Shown: positions 7,104 through 18,613 of the stretch, piece after piece | How positions within the stretch are numbered: position 1 is the stretch's first letter | Layout: each line of letters starts with the position of its first letter | Origin: Kordiimonas sp. SCSIO 12610 | GTDB taxonomy: Bacteria; Pseudomonadota; Alphaproteobacteria; Sphingomonadales; Kordiimonadaceae | Reading direction: 5' to 3' | Length of the DNA: 64,000 nt | Assembly: GCF_024398015.1 (NCBI RefSeq) | Contig: NZ_CP073747.1 | Location: 1,436,501-1,500,500, forward strand | Program-made: the position numbers and the translations under genes | Notes under the pieces: model-generated | Database searches by the model: none | What the model was told of the DNA's origin: nothing | The model's input: the letters and a program-made list of their open reading frames with translations, nothing else

Positions 7104-9161
7104 ATGATCACGACATATTCCAAAATGATACGTATTGGGCTGATGATTGTTATGTCATCATTTGTATCATCGATTGTTTCAGCGAACGATAAACTTACAC
7201 CTGAGCATTGGTTAAACTGGGAACGTGCGGGTGGGCCGCAGGTTTCGCCGGATGGTAAAGTTATTGTCTATACCCGGTCGCGCACCAATGCGATGGAAGA
7301 CAGGATTTCGAGCGAAATCTGGATGATGAATGCGGACGGTGGTAAACACCGTTTCCTCGTGAAAGGCGGGGGTGTTCGTTGGTCACCAGACGGTAGCCGC
7401 ATTGCCTATGTTGCAGTTGGTGACGACGGAAAGCCGCAGGTTTTTGTGCGCTGGATGGACGCCGAGGGTGCCACAAGTCAGATTACCCACAGTCTTTATG
7501 CACCGCAGATGATCCGGTGGTCACCGGACAGTAAAACCGTTGCTTTTCGTGCGCGTGTTCCGGCTAAATCTGATTGGAAATACGAGCAGCCAAAAATGCC
7601 GAAGGGCGCTAAAATACGGGGCGGCGCGACGGTTATTGATACGCTTCATTACAGGCAGGACCGCGTTGGTTTGATCGCGGGGTTTGATCATTTGTTTACG
7701 GTTCCTGCGGACGGGGGTACTGCAAAGCAATTGACGAGCGGTAAATGGCATACAAGCCTAAGGTTTTCTGGCATTTTAACCAATTCACCTTTCGTATGGA
7801 CACCGGATAATACCCACCTCGTATTTGATGGAAATGGCCCGGAAGGTGATGTGAATGAGGCTGTTCCCATGTCTTTCATTCATAAGGTTGATGTGAAATC
7901 AGGCAAAATCAAAAGCCTAACAAACACGCCGGGTATGTGGGGATCACCTGCCGTGTCACCAGATGGCAAGACAGTGATTTTTGCGGGTCAGGCCGACACG
8001 ATTGCCACATACGGTGTTGATGAAATTCGAACCGTTGGCATCGATGGTAGTGGTGAGCGAAGCATCACCAAAACCCTTCCAAATTCTGCGGGTGATTTCA
8101 GGTTTGCGAAGAACGGTAAAAGCGTATTTTTTAATATGGCCACAGAAGGCGACGCAGGTGTTGTTGAATTAACGCTTTCAAACGGAAATATGAAAACTGT
8201 CACGAAAGGTGACATGCAACAGTTCGCTATGGCGAGCATGGCATCAGACGGTCGGATGGTTGGAACGCTGACGACGCCCGAACATGACCGTGACCTTGCT
8301 GTTTCGGATCGTCGGGGCAACGTTACCCGGCTTACAAACTTGAACGCTGATATTCTGGATGGTGTTACACTCAGCAGTGTTGAAGAGATTTGGTACGACA
8401 GCACCGAAAACACAAAGGTGCAGGGCTGGATAATCACACCGCCTGATTATGACGCTAATAAGAAATATCCGCTGTTGTTATACATCCACGGCGGGCCGCA
8501 TGCCATGTATGGCACAAACTTCCGCTTTGCCATGCAGGCATTTGCAGCCAAGGGCTATGTGGTGGTTTATACCAACCCGCGCGGGTCAACGGGCTATGGT
8601 AGTGATTTTGCAAACGCGATTGATAACGCCTATCCGGGTGACCGCGATTTTGCCGACTTGATGGCTGGTGTTGATACAACGATTGCAAAACGGTCAATCG
8701 ACGAAGACCGGATGTATGTTACTGGATGCTCAGGCGGTGGCGTTCTGACCACATGGGTTGTTGGTAATACGGATCGTTTCGCGGCTGGTGCGTCGCTGTG
8801 CCCTGTGATTAACTGGGTTAGTTTTGTTGGCACGGCGGATGTTGTCGCATGGTCCTATCGTCGTTTCCACAAGCCTTGGTGGGAAGACCTTGAAACCTGG
8901 ATGAAGCACAGTCCATTATCACGTGCGCCTTATACGAAAACGCCAACACTTTACATGACTGGTGACAAAGATTTGCGTACACCTTTGAAGCAAGCGGAAG
9001 AAATGTATTCAGCGCTTAAAGTTCTAGGTGTGCCGACAAAGCTCGTGGCCATGAAGGGCGAATATCATGGAACATCCAGTATTCCTTCAAATATGCTTAG
9101 AACGATTTCAATTCTGGATACATGGTTTAAGGAATGGCCTGAAAAGAAAGGCTCAGAATAG
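7104..9161 (+). CDS. S9 family peptidase (prolyl oligopeptidase / acylaminoacyl-peptidase type)
   Basis: A 685-residue secreted serine peptidase. A signal peptide covers about residues 1-27. Residues about 40-410 carry repeated VSPDGK / WSPDG blades of a beta-propeller that gates the active site. The C-terminal alpha/beta-hydrolase domain has the oxyanion block YIHGGPHAMYG, the nucleophile in GCSGGG (Ser near 543), the acid in TGDKDLRTP and the base in GEYHG. It should cleave short peptides in the periplasm. A good AAGGAGAGG ribosome site supports the start. It stands alone, followed by a hairpin terminator. Confidence 0.93.
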   Translation: MITTYSKMIRIGLMIVMSSFVSSIVSANDKLTPEHWLNWERAGGPQVSPDGKVIVYTRSRTNAMEDRISSEIWMMNADGGKHRFLVKGGGVRWSPDGSRIAYVAVGDDGKPQVFVRWMDAEGATSQITHSLYAPQMIRWSPDSKTVAFRARVPAKSDWKYEQPKMPKGAKIRGGATVIDTLHYRQDRVGLIAGFDHLFTVPADGGTAKQLTSGKWHTSLRFSGILTNSPFVWTPDNTHLVFDGNGPEGDVNEAVPMSFIHKVDVKSGKIKSLTNTPGMWGSPAVSPDGKTVIFAGQADTIATYGVDEIRTVGIDGSGERSITKTLPNSAGDFRFAKNGKSVFFNMATEGDAGVVELTLSNGNMKTVTKGDMQQFAMASMASDGRMVGTLTTPEHDRDLAVSDRRGNVTRLTNLNADILDGVTLSSVEEIWYDSTENTKVQGWIITPPDYDANKKYPLLLYIHGGPHAMYGTNFRFAMQAFAAKGYVVVYTNPRGSTGYGSDFANAIDNAYPGDRDFADLMAGVDTTIAKRSIDEDRMYVTGCSGGGVLTTWVVGNTDRFAAGASLCPVINWVSFVGTADVVAWSYRRFHKPWWEDLETWMKHSPLSRAPYTKTPTLYMTGDKDLRTPLKQAEEMYSALKVLGVPTKLVAMKGEYHGTSSIPSNMLRTISILDTWFKEWPEKKGSE

Positions 9162-9225
9162 GAAGGCGTGTAAGCGAATGAGCTTATATTCAACTTTCCA
9201 TATCTGATGATCAGGTTGGATGATT

Positions 9226-9253
9226 AGGGCGGGGGAGTACCTTCGCCCTTTTT
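9226..9253 (+). terminator. Rho-independent terminator after the S9 peptidase
   Basis: AGGGCG (9226-9231) pairs with CGCCCT (9244-9249) and is followed by a T5 run. It lies 65 bp after the stop codon. Confidence 0.75.
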
Positions 9254-9271
9254 GTTTCTTGTTCTTATTGT

Positions 9272-10171
9272 TTACAGGTTTGGGAAGCAGATTTTCAATT
9301 CATTTTCTTCAACCGATAATTCCGGCGCAGGCTGTAATGCAGATGATTTTCCATCGCAGTTTTTGCCTGTTTTGATGCTGAATTTATAACCATGCCACGG
9401 GCAGGTAATCGTGCCATCCTTGTCAATTGACGAATGTTCCAACGGCCCTAAAAGGTGGGGGCAGTCTGCTGCATAAATGACCCACTCATTGTTCCATTTT
9501 CTGATGCAATAACGTGTACCCTTATATTCCAGGATATGGGGTAATTGGCCTTCGATTGCCGCGATTGGAATAGAAACCTGATTGGGGTCTTTTAGACTAG
9601 TACCTGATATGTTTTTTCGGTCGATAGCTTCCTGCCGACCCTGCATCAAGTCCTGATCTTCATCATAGAGCGTTTGATACTGTACTTGCATCATCCTCAA
9701 CAGAGCGTCAGAAAACCCTTGGTCTTCCGGTTTTTCGGGCAGGTAAAACCTTACATCAACTTCTATACCATGATCGCCTGTTTTGCTTTCCAGTTCATTG
9801 GCCTGTTTGCTGATCTGTTTACTGGCCTGAGTGTGAATTTCTATTCCTTCGCCGGGGCCGTCAAGAACAGTCGTTGCCCAGTAATTCCTTGTACAGTCAA
9901 CCAAAAGCTCAATGTGCTGGAAAACAGGATTGTCTGCTTGTCCGGGCAAGGTTGTTTTAGCGCGCCATCCCCATGTCCCACTATCCAGTAATTCAATTCC
10001 CGCAAAGGACGAAGGGTGCACGTAGGGCAAATGCTCCCAATCGTAGGCGTTTTCCATCATACGTGTCATAGAGACAGGAAGTGGGCGAACATAATTCCCA
10101 AGATAATGCAGCTTAGAGATGCGATTATAATCGATGGTTTTAGGGCGGGAGCTAAAATCAAAGGGTGCCAT
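9272..10171 (-). CDS. Rieske non-heme iron oxygenase with inverted domain order
   Basis: A 299-residue predicted oxygenase. Residues 38-60 contain D44-x2-H47-x4-H52, the mononuclear-iron facial triad of ring-hydroxylating oxygenases, and EDQDLM near residue 171 supplies a candidate third ligand (D172). The Rieske [2Fe-2S] domain is at the C-terminus: C237-P-H239 and C257-P-W-H260. In the usual alpha subunits the Rieske domain comes first and the catalytic domain second, so this protein has the two parts in reverse. No reductase or beta subunit is adjacent, so the electron donor and substrate are unknown. It converges on the S9 peptidase. Confidence 0.85.
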   Translation of the reverse strand: MAPFDFSSRPKTIDYNRISKLHYLGNYVRPLPVSMTRMMENAYDWEHLPYVHPSSFAGIELLDSGTWGWRAKTTLPGQADNPVFQHIELLVDCTRNYWATTVLDGPGEGIEIHTQASKQISKQANELESKTGDHGIEVDVRFYLPEKPEDQGFSDALLRMMQVQYQTLYDEDQDLMQGRQEAIDRKNISGTSLKDPNQVSIPIAAIEGQLPHILEYKGTRYCIRKWNNEWVIYAADCPHLLGPLEHSSIDKDGTITCPWHGYKFSIKTGKNCDGKSSALQPAPELSVEENELKICFPNL

Positions 10172-10265
10172 ATATTTATACTTCCAACTGCGGCTGACAA
10201 TCTAATCCAACCCTCAAAGCGTATCTTGTTTAATGATAAACAACAAGACAGCAGGGTAGATTATA

Positions 10266-11159
10266 ATGAAACGCCTAATTTTGAATTTTTCTGTATTTAC
10301 CGTATTTTCCGCAATTATGATTCTGATTGCCCATGGGGCGGTTGCGCAGGCACCAGACGCTCAGGTGCAACAACCACCGCAAAGACCTCAAGGGCCGCAA
10401 AGGTTGTCGGATTGGGAAATTGACCTTGGGGCAGGTGCATTATTTTCCCCTGTGTTTGCTGGTTCTGACGAGTATCAACTATCACTTTTGCCGTCTATCC
10501 GTCTGACCTTTAAAAACAGGTTTTTTGCCTCTGTTCAGAAAGGGGCGGGATATAATATCATTAACGATGGTACATGGCGTGTTGGACCAATTTTGCGGTA
10601 TGCATTTCCACGTGATGAAAATGGCGGCACTAGTCCATTTGCGGTGATTGGTGGGAATACGGATGCCCTTATTGGCCTTGGTGATGTTGCGGGTACATTC
10701 GAGCTTGGCGGGTTTGCAGAATACAGGACAGGTGCCTGGCGCTTTAAAGCGGAAACACGACAAGGGCTGAACGGCCACGAAGGTTTGGTCGGTGAACTGG
10801 AGGCTGCTTTCCAAAGCAATATTTCAAGTTGGTTTTATGAGCGTGGTCGTCCCATTTTGGCGTCAGTTGGTGCGCGGGCAATTTTCACTGATGATGATTT
10901 TAATCAAGCCTATTTCGGGGTTAATCAAAATCAATCGCTTGCGAGCGGGTTGCCTGAATTTGACGCAGGCGGTGGCCTTTACTCCGTAAGTGCGAATGCA
11001 CAGGTTATTTATCCATACAGCAGGCGGCTTTCAATCATTGGGTTCAGCAGTCTGGAGCGCTTAACAGGTGATGTGGCTGATAGCCCACTAGTGATTGAGC
11101 GCGGCAGCCGCAACCAATTTACGATGGGTATATTCTTTTCCTATAAATTCGGTCTTTAA
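10266..11159 (+). CDS. MipA/OmpV family outer membrane protein
   Basis: A 297-residue beta-barrel protein. A signal peptide (about residues 1-27) is followed by a Q/P-rich linker and then alternating strands ending in the aromatic C-terminus FFSYKFGL typical of outer-membrane barrels. The block WEIDLGAGALFSPVFAGSD and the later GPILRYAFPRD are characteristic of MipA/OmpV. Relatives act as scaffolds for murein synthesis or as outer-membrane antigens, and the role here is not known. It is divergent from the Rieske gene, with 94 bp between the starts. Confidence 0.9.
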   Translation: MKRLILNFSVFTVFSAIMILIAHGAVAQAPDAQVQQPPQRPQGPQRLSDWEIDLGAGALFSPVFAGSDEYQLSLLPSIRLTFKNRFFASVQKGAGYNIINDGTWRVGPILRYAFPRDENGGTSPFAVIGGNTDALIGLGDVAGTFELGGFAEYRTGAWRFKAETRQGLNGHEGLVGELEAAFQSNISSWFYERGRPILASVGARAIFTDDDFNQAYFGVNQNQSLASGLPEFDAGGGLYSVSANAQVIYPYSRRLSIIGFSSLERLTGDVADSPLVIERGSRNQFTMGIFFSYKFGL

Positions 11160-11183
11160 CTGGGGCTTTCAATGCTAGTGACC

Positions 11184-11220
11184 CATGGTTCCTGTCATGT
11201 ATTGACAAGAACCATGTTGT
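11184..11220. terminator. Long hairpin between convergent mipA-like and permease genes
   Basis: CATGGTTC-C-TGTCA (11184-11197) pairs with TGACA-A-GAACCATG (11203-11216), 13 pairs with one mismatch and a 5-base loop, followed by TTGTTTT on the plus strand. It probably terminates the plus-strand gene and perhaps both. Confidence 0.6.
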
Positions 11221-11230
11221 TTTCGCTCGC

Positions 11231-13666
11231 TTACTCGTATTTTAATAGTTTGACTGGGGGAACGGATGCAGCACGAAGCACCAAGGAAGCAACCAGAACA
11301 ACAGTTATGCAAACTATTGTACCGCCGCCAATAAGGTACAGGTCGGCCCCCATATCAATGCGGCTTGGGTATTTCTGTAGCCAGTCGTTTAGGAAATAGT
11401 ATGCAACAAACCCTGCAGGCAGGTTGGCGATCAGGACAGGTTTTAAATATTGCCAGGTAAAGAGCTTGAGATTGTCTGCAACGGAAGCACCGAGCACCCT
11501 GCGAATGCTGAATTCTTTTGCACGGTGAGCGATTGAATTGCTGACAAGGCCGATCAACCCGACAAGCGACAGGATAACAGCAAGAATTGAGAATACAGCG
11601 AATAAACTCAGTTGCTGATTTTCATTATCATACAGGCTGGCGATACGTTCTTCCATATATTGAAGCAGGAAGGGAGTTTCAGGGTACATTTGTTGCCAAA
11701 TTGCTTCGATATCCGAGATTGTTTGGGCTTCCATGCCTTTTACAAGTCTAACAGACATAACATTCAAAGCGTTTGGTGAGTGAAAATATATCTTGTTTTC
11801 CATTGGCCTGCGAGCCGAGCGGAACTGGATATCGTCAATAACACCCACAATGGTTAAATCTGCGCCTTGGCCTTCACCCAGATCCATTGTGATATGCTCG
11901 CCGATGATTGCGCTTGGGCTTTCATAGCCCAGGTTTCTGACGGCTTCGCGGTTGATGACAACATTTTTGTTACCATCGCGCGGAGAATAATTGTTCAGTT
12001 CGACAAAATCGTCCGCGAAATTTGTATTAAGCTGACGGCCTGAAATCAAATTGGCCTGATAACTTGTGAAAAAATCATCATCGGTTGCAACAAGGCGAAG
12101 TCCGATCAGGCTCTCCGGTGTTTGGAATTTTGAATAGAACCCTTCGTAGGTAACTCTATTGTCGTTGGGAACAACTGAGGAGCGCGTTACTGTTTCGACG
12201 CCGGATAATTTTGCGATTTGTGCTTTAAAACTTTCTGAGCGCGACGCATCAACCCCGCGGTCCAAGCCTCTAATGAGCACTATGTTCGATGGTTCAAAAC
12301 CGAGATCAAGGTCTTGAATATGGGCCATTTGTCGTGAAATAGCCACAGCACCAATAATAAGCGCGATTGAAGCCGTAAACTGAATGAAGACAAGTGCTGT
12401 TCTAAACCGTGTCACATTAGCTCGCTGTGATTTACCGCCAGATAAAAATTTAACAGGGCGGAACTTATTGATGATAAGTGCAGGATAAAACCCTGCGACA
12501 AGGCCGAGTAAAATTGTTGATATTGCAAAAATTGTGATGCCTGAGGTGTCGAACAGGTCGCCCAGTTTATACTCAACGCCCATGATCGAACCAAAATATG
12601 GTAACAGATCGGCAGCAATCAACAAGCCAATCAGGGCGGCAGGAATGGTTTGCATGGCCATTTCGATCATCACATGCCGGATGATTTGGAAATAATTGGC
12701 GCCTGAAACTTTACGAAGGCAAAATTCTTTTTCTCGTTCGACGGCTCTGGCCGTAGCGAGGCTTACATAGTTAAATACTGAGATTGCAAGCACTAGAATT
12801 GCTATACCCAGGAAAGAATATACCGTTGCATAACGCCCAATCGAATTAGCCGAAGTACGATCGCTGGACCCTAGATGAATATCTCCGAACGGTTGAAGGA
12901 AAAGGCGATAGATTTCACGCATATCGCTTGTCCCAGGACCCTGAAAGGGCCGGTGTTCATCAACAATAACTGCGAGTTTTTCTTCAACGTCTGCGATGCT
13001 TGCGCCGTCGCGTAATTTTACATAGGTCTGCAAACTCACATTGTCCCACGATGCATGGTTAGGAACAAGCGCATCACTATATTGAATAGCAATCTGAATA
13101 TTAAAATCGGTATGAGCAGGCAGATCTTTGAAAACACCGCTTACAATATAATCAATGTTATTGACGGTTAGTGTTTGGCCGATCGCATTGCCAGTACCAA
13201 AGTATTTCGCGGCCATTGCTTCAGATAGAACAACACTATGATTGTTGGAGAAAGCAGTCTGAGCGGTGCCGCTAACAAAATCGACGGTAAAAATGTCGAA
13301 TAAACCCTGATCAGCGATTGTGATCGTTTCATAATTAATGAGCGTGTCCTGTTTGATTGGCCAGTTTCTGAAACCCATCCTTAGAGCCAGTTCAGCTTCA
13401 TCAATATTTTCACGAATGGTTGGGGCGAGCGGTGTAACTGTATTTATGCCATACCCACCTGTTGTCGAGCGCAGTGCCTGCCCTTCAACACGGTAAAGGC
13501 CCTCATGATTTTCCACCCAGGAATTATAGTTTAATTCAACATGAACATAGAGGAGAATAAGAATTGAAACCGCAATGCCGGCCGCTAGACCCAGCATATT
13601 TAGTAGAGGCAGGGCAGGCCGCCTGATCATTTGCCAAAAACCGGTTTTTAAAATTTGCTTAAGCAT
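11231..13666 (-). CDS. ABC transporter permease of the FtsX/MacB type
   Basis: An 811-residue membrane protein with the double FtsX arrangement. There is one N-terminal helix (about 21-42), a large periplasmic MacB-like domain, three helices around 285-405, a fourth near 430, a second periplasmic domain, and three C-terminal helices (about 690-800). SIRRVLGAS and CLRKVSGAN are the conserved coupling-helix motifs of this family. Proteins of this length are usually paired with an ATPase for peptide or antimicrobial export or for mechanotransmission. No ATPase gene is adjacent here, so the partner must be elsewhere. The start has a GAGGAA ribosome site. Confidence 0.9.
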   Translation of the reverse strand: MLKQILKTGFWQMIRRPALPLLNMLGLAAGIAVSILILLYVHVELNYNSWVENHEGLYRVEGQALRSTTGGYGINTVTPLAPTIRENIDEAELALRMGFRNWPIKQDTLINYETITIADQGLFDIFTVDFVSGTAQTAFSNNHSVVLSEAMAAKYFGTGNAIGQTLTVNNIDYIVSGVFKDLPAHTDFNIQIAIQYSDALVPNHASWDNVSLQTYVKLRDGASIADVEEKLAVIVDEHRPFQGPGTSDMREIYRLFLQPFGDIHLGSSDRTSANSIGRYATVYSFLGIAILVLAISVFNYVSLATARAVEREKEFCLRKVSGANYFQIIRHVMIEMAMQTIPAALIGLLIAADLLPYFGSIMGVEYKLGDLFDTSGITIFAISTILLGLVAGFYPALIINKFRPVKFLSGGKSQRANVTRFRTALVFIQFTASIALIIGAVAISRQMAHIQDLDLGFEPSNIVLIRGLDRGVDASRSESFKAQIAKLSGVETVTRSSVVPNDNRVTYEGFYSKFQTPESLIGLRLVATDDDFFTSYQANLISGRQLNTNFADDFVELNNYSPRDGNKNVVINREAVRNLGYESPSAIIGEHITMDLGEGQGADLTIVGVIDDIQFRSARRPMENKIYFHSPNALNVMSVRLVKGMEAQTISDIEAIWQQMYPETPFLLQYMEERIASLYDNENQQLSLFAVFSILAVILSLVGLIGLVSNSIAHRAKEFSIRRVLGASVADNLKLFTWQYLKPVLIANLPAGFVAYYFLNDWLQKYPSRIDMGADLYLIGGGTIVCITVVLVASLVLRAASVPPVKLLKYE

Positions 13667-13869
13667 GTTTTCCTCGATGTCATTTGATATATTTTCTTTT
13701 GATTAAGCAAACTATGTACCAATGATGCTTATAAAAAATACATATAGAAATCAGATGGTTATAGTTTTATAATTTATTGTAAACGGCTATCGTTGTTCAG
13801 AATTGAACACTGAATGTCCGGTTTCGAACAGTTAAACCTTACATTTCTAATGCTCATTAGGACCGGGCT

Positions 13870-14763
13870 TTATTTTGTCGCTGCAAGTGCTCCCAAATGA
13901 TTACGAACATGATCGGTCAGATAATCTGAAATGGCTTTGATCCGCTCTAGTTTCGCATAGTCTTCATGAACCACGAGCCAGAAAGACCGTTTGAAATGAA
14001 CCTGCTCGGGCAAAATTGGCACTAAATCAGCATGGCGTTTCGCAATAAAGTCGGGGATTACGCAAAGTCCGGCACCCGCAAGCGTGCAGTTCACCTGCAC
14101 ATGCAAACTGGTACTTGTAATATTGGCTTTAATATCATCATCAATTAATGGCAGATAATCCAGTTTTTTGTCAGTGATCAGGTCCGGAATATAGGCAACG
14201 TTCGGCAGGTGTTTGATATCGTTTGTCGTCATTATTGGGGCATGCGCGTCGATAAAAGATTTGCTGGCATACAGATGCAAATGAAAATCGGAAATTTTCC
14301 TAACCTTAAGTCGCCCCTGATTTGGGGGTGATACAGTGATTGTGAAATCGGCTTCCCGTTTTGATAGGCTGAAGGTGCGTGGTGACGCAACTATCTGAAG
14401 CTCGAGGTTTGGATGACGCTCGCAGAAGCTTTTGGCGCCTTCTGAAATCAAATAGGTGGCGACGCCGTCCGGTGCACCAAGTCGAATAGTACCAGAGAAA
14501 TGTTGTTCTTCGTCCGCCATTTCCGCAAAGGCCGAAATTGTGGCGCTTTCCATCTGTTCTGCCACTGGAATTAAGCGCTCACCCGCTTCGGTCAGCGTAT
14601 AGCCCTGAGGGCTTTTATCAAACAGCTTTGATCCCAAGGCCGATTCGAGTGCACTGATCCTTCTACCGACCGTTGCCTGGTTAACGCTGAGTTGTTGTGC
14701 GGCTTTGCTTAGGCGGCCTGCACGTGCAACAGCTAAAAAATGGCGAATATCGTCCCAATTCAT
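13870..14763 (-). CDS. LysR family transcriptional regulator
   Basis: A 297-residue regulator. Residues 1-60 hold the winged helix-turn-helix (HFLAVARAGRLSKAAQQLSV, then GRRISALES) and the rest is the periplasmic-binding-like effector domain. It is divergent from the branched-chain 2-oxoacid dehydrogenase operon, with 266 bp between the starts. LysR regulators commonly control divergent neighbours, so control of bkd is plausible, although Pseudomonas bkd is controlled by an Lrp-type protein. The effector domain resembles the VxxR/DsdC-like subgroup with short sequence signatures only. Confidence 0.9.
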   Translation of the reverse strand: MNWDDIRHFLAVARAGRLSKAAQQLSVNQATVGRRISALESALGSKLFDKSPQGYTLTEAGERLIPVAEQMESATISAFAEMADEEQHFSGTIRLGAPDGVATYLISEGAKSFCERHPNLELQIVASPRTFSLSKREADFTITVSPPNQGRLKVRKISDFHLHLYASKSFIDAHAPIMTTNDIKHLPNVAYIPDLITDKKLDYLPLIDDDIKANITSTSLHVQVNCTLAGAGLCVIPDFIAKRHADLVPILPEQVHFKRSFWLVVHEDYAKLERIKAISDYLTDHVRNHLGALAATK

Positions 14764-15029
14764 AATTATATCACCGTAGCTTTATGTGTTTTGAAATATT
14801 ATTATAATGCAAAAATGCATAATGAAAATGCAAAAATACAGGATTGTCGTGCAATAATAAAGATACGATACCTTTGAACCGAAATTCAGGGGTTTGTGGT
14901 TGGGTTGTCACAAAGACAATAAATTGGGTGGCACTGTAAACTCTGAAACTTGCGTCTTTGACTTTGTTCTTTTGCGGCGCATTTTGCTGTTTTCTTTCAG
15001 AAGCCAGCATAAAACGGGAGATACTGTGA

Positions 15030-16262
<1,233 letters not shown>

Positions 16263-16265
16263 AAG

Positions 16266-17279
16266 ATGGCACGCATGAATATGATCGAGGCGATCCGTAA
16301 TGCGATCGACCTATCTATGGGGCAGGATGATAATGTTGTTGTCTTCGGCGAAGATGTAGGTTTCTTCGGTGGTGTTTTCCGCTGTACAGAGGGCCTTCAG
16401 GCGAAATACGGCAAGAACCGTGTTTTCGATGCGCCGATCAATGAAAGTGGCATTATCGGTGCTGCGATTGGTATGGGGGCTTATGGCCTACGTCCTGTCG
16501 CAGAAATCCAGTTTGCTGACTATGTTTATCCGGCAATTGACCAGATCACGTCTGAGGCTGCGCGCCTTCGGTATCGCTCAAACGGTGATTTCACGTCACC
16601 GCTTACGATCCGCATGCCGTGTGGTGGTGGCATCTTTGGCGGGCAGACGCACTCGCAGAGCCCAGAATCACTCTTTACCCATGTTTGCGGTATTAAAACT
16701 GTGATGCCGTCAAACCCTTATGACGCAAAGGGACTTTTGATGGCAGCGATCGAAGATGATGACCCTGTTATTTTCTTTGAACCAAAGCGCTTGTATAATG
16801 GCCCGTTTGATGGCCATCATGACCGTCCGGTTGTTCCGTGGTCCAAGCACCCGCTTGGTGAAGTGCCTGAGGAAGCGTATAAAATCGAGCTCGGCAAAGC
16901 CGCGATCCGCCGCGAAGGTAATGATGTTACAATCCTCGCTTATGGAACGATGGTTTTTGTTGCGGAAGCCGCCGCAGAGGAAACCGGCATTGACGCCGAG
17001 GTGATTGACCTTAGAACGCTATTACCGCTTGATGTTGACACAATCGTTGAATCTGTAAAGAAAACAGGCCGCTGTGTTGTGGTGCATGAAGCAACAAGAA
17101 CGAGCGGCTTTGGGGCGGAATTAGCTGCCGAGGTTCAGGAACGTTGTTTCCATTATCTCGAGGCTCCTGTAGAACGTGTGACAGGATGGGATACACCGTA
17201 CCCGCATGCGCAGGAATGGGAGTATTTCCCGGGACCAGCAAGGCTGGGTGAAGCACTAGAACGCGCGATGGAGGCATAA
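16266..17279 (+). CDS. bkdA2: Branched-chain 2-oxoacid dehydrogenase E1 beta subunit
   Basis: A 337-residue transketolase-type beta subunit that completes the E1 heterotetramer with the preceding gene. Visible family blocks are FGEDVGFFGGVFRCTEGL, the PINESGIIG motif that contacts ThDP, PCGGGIFGGQTHSQSPE, and the C-terminal transketolase-C segment VIDLRTLLPLD. Length matches bacterial BkdA2 (about 339). The start is 3 bp past the alpha subunit stop and the stop is 1 bp before the E2 start, so translation is tightly coupled. Confidence 0.97.
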   Translation: MARMNMIEAIRNAIDLSMGQDDNVVVFGEDVGFFGGVFRCTEGLQAKYGKNRVFDAPINESGIIGAAIGMGAYGLRPVAEIQFADYVYPAIDQITSEAARLRYRSNGDFTSPLTIRMPCGGGIFGGQTHSQSPESLFTHVCGIKTVMPSNPYDAKGLLMAAIEDDDPVIFFEPKRLYNGPFDGHHDRPVVPWSKHPLGEVPEEAYKIELGKAAIRREGNDVTILAYGTMVFVAEAAAEETGIDAEVIDLRTLLPLDVDTIVESVKKTGRCVVVHEATRTSGFGAELAAEVQERCFHYLEAPVERVTGWDTPYPHAQEWEYFPGPARLGEALERAMEA

Positions 17280-17280
17280 G

Positions 17281-18612
17281 ATGGGTGAATATGTAATTAA
17301 ATTACCTGACGTGGGTGAGGGCGTTGCCGAAGCTGAAGTCGTTGAATGGAATGTTGCGATCGGCGATATGGTCAAGGAAGACCAAACGCTCGCGGCTGTG
17401 ATGACGGATAAAGCGACGGTTGAAATCCCGTCACCAGTTGTTGGGAAAGTTATCTGGTTTGGTGGTGAAATTGGTGAAACCATGGCTGTTGGTTCACCTC
17501 TGATCAAATTAGAGGTCGAGGGTGAAGGCAATGCAGCCGACATGGCTGAAGAAGCTCCTAAGACTGAAGCGCCAGCCCTTGAAACAAAACTGGAAGCAAA
17601 AGCGGAACCAAAACCTGAAACCAAGCCAGAACCAAAATCTGAGCCTGTGAAGGCCGCACCTGTGCAGGCAGCGGTATCACATAGTGCGCCAAAACCAGCT
17701 GCATCAGCGCATGCAGGTCCACCGCGCGCAGCGGGCGAAAAACCAATTGCATCCCCTGCGGTCCGGGGACGTGCCAAAGACAATGGTATTGACCTTAAGT
17801 TCGTGCGCGGCACTGGCCCAGCGGGTCGGATTACCCATGATGATTTGGATGCTTATATGGCAGGGAACGCAGCGCCTGTTGCTGCTGGCGGTTCTGGTCT
17901 TGTTGCGAACACCGAAGTTGAAGAAATTAAGGTTATCGGCCTTCGCCGTAAAATCGCGAACAAGATGCAGGATACCAAACGTCGTATCCCACATTTCGCC
18001 TATGTAGAAGAAGTTGATGTTGATGAACTGGAGGCTTTGCGCGCTAACCTGAATAAGGAACGCCGTGAAGACCAGCCCAAATTGACGCTTCTGCCGTTTA
18101 TCATGCGGGCGCTTGTGGTTGCGATGCGTGATTATCCACAAATGAACGCGCGCTATGATGATGAAAATGAAGTTTTCTACCAGTATGGTGGTGCGCACTT
18201 GGGGATCGCGGCGCAGACAGATAAGGGGCTTATCGTTCCTGTGGTAACGCACGCCGAAGCACGTGATGTTTGGGACTGTGCGCGCGAAGTGAAACGTCTT
18301 TCTGATGCAGCACGTAACGGAACTGCCAAACGCGAGGAATTAACAGGCTCTACGATCACAATCACAAGCCTTGGTCCAATTGGTGGTATTGTAACAACAC
18401 CAGTCATCAACCACCCTGAGGTGGCTATTCTGGGGATTAACAAAATTGCAGTTCGCCCGGTATGGCGTGACGGTGCATTTGTACCGCGCAAAATGATGAA
18501 CCTGTCGGGATCTTTTGATCACCGGATGATTGATGGTTGGGATGCTGCGAACTTTATTCAACGCATAAAATCCCTCCTGGAAAACCCAGCTAAATTGTTC
18601 ATGGAGAGCTAA
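17281..18612 (+). CDS. bkdB: Branched-chain 2-oxoacid dehydrogenase E2 (dihydrolipoyl acyltransferase)
   Basis: A 443-residue acyltransferase that moves the acyl group from E1 to CoA. Domain order: one lipoyl domain (residues 1-80, lipoyl lysine in [12 protein letters not shown]), a long linker rich in A, P, K and E (about 85-150), the peripheral-subunit-binding domain (about 155-195, [11 protein letters not shown]...[10 protein letters not shown]), and the catalytic domain with the active-site histidine in [11 protein letters not shown]. The linker has a near-repeat of PKPE units in the DNA. It sits between E1 beta and E3 with a single base on each side. Confidence 0.97.
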   Translation: MGEYVIKLPDVGEGVAEAEVVEWNVAIGDMVKEDQTLAAVMTDKATVEIPSPVVGKVIWFGGEIGETMAVGSPLIKLEVEGEGNAADMAEEAPKTEAPALETKLEAKAEPKPETKPEPKSEPVKAAPVQAAVSHSAPKPAASAHAGPPRAAGEKPIASPAVRGRAKDNGIDLKFVRGTGPAGRITHDDLDAYMAGNAAPVAAGGSGLVANTEVEEIKVIGLRRKIANKMQDTKRRIPHFAYVEEVDVDELEALRANLNKERREDQPKLTLLPFIMRALVVAMRDYPQMNARYDDENEVFYQYGGAHLGIAAQTDKGLIVPVVTHAEARDVWDCAREVKRLSDAARNGTAKREELTGSTITITSLGPIGGIVTTPVINHPEVAILGINKIAVRPVWRDGAFVPRKMMNLSGSFDHRMIDGWDAANFIQRIKSLLENPAKLFMES

Positions 18613-18613
18613 G

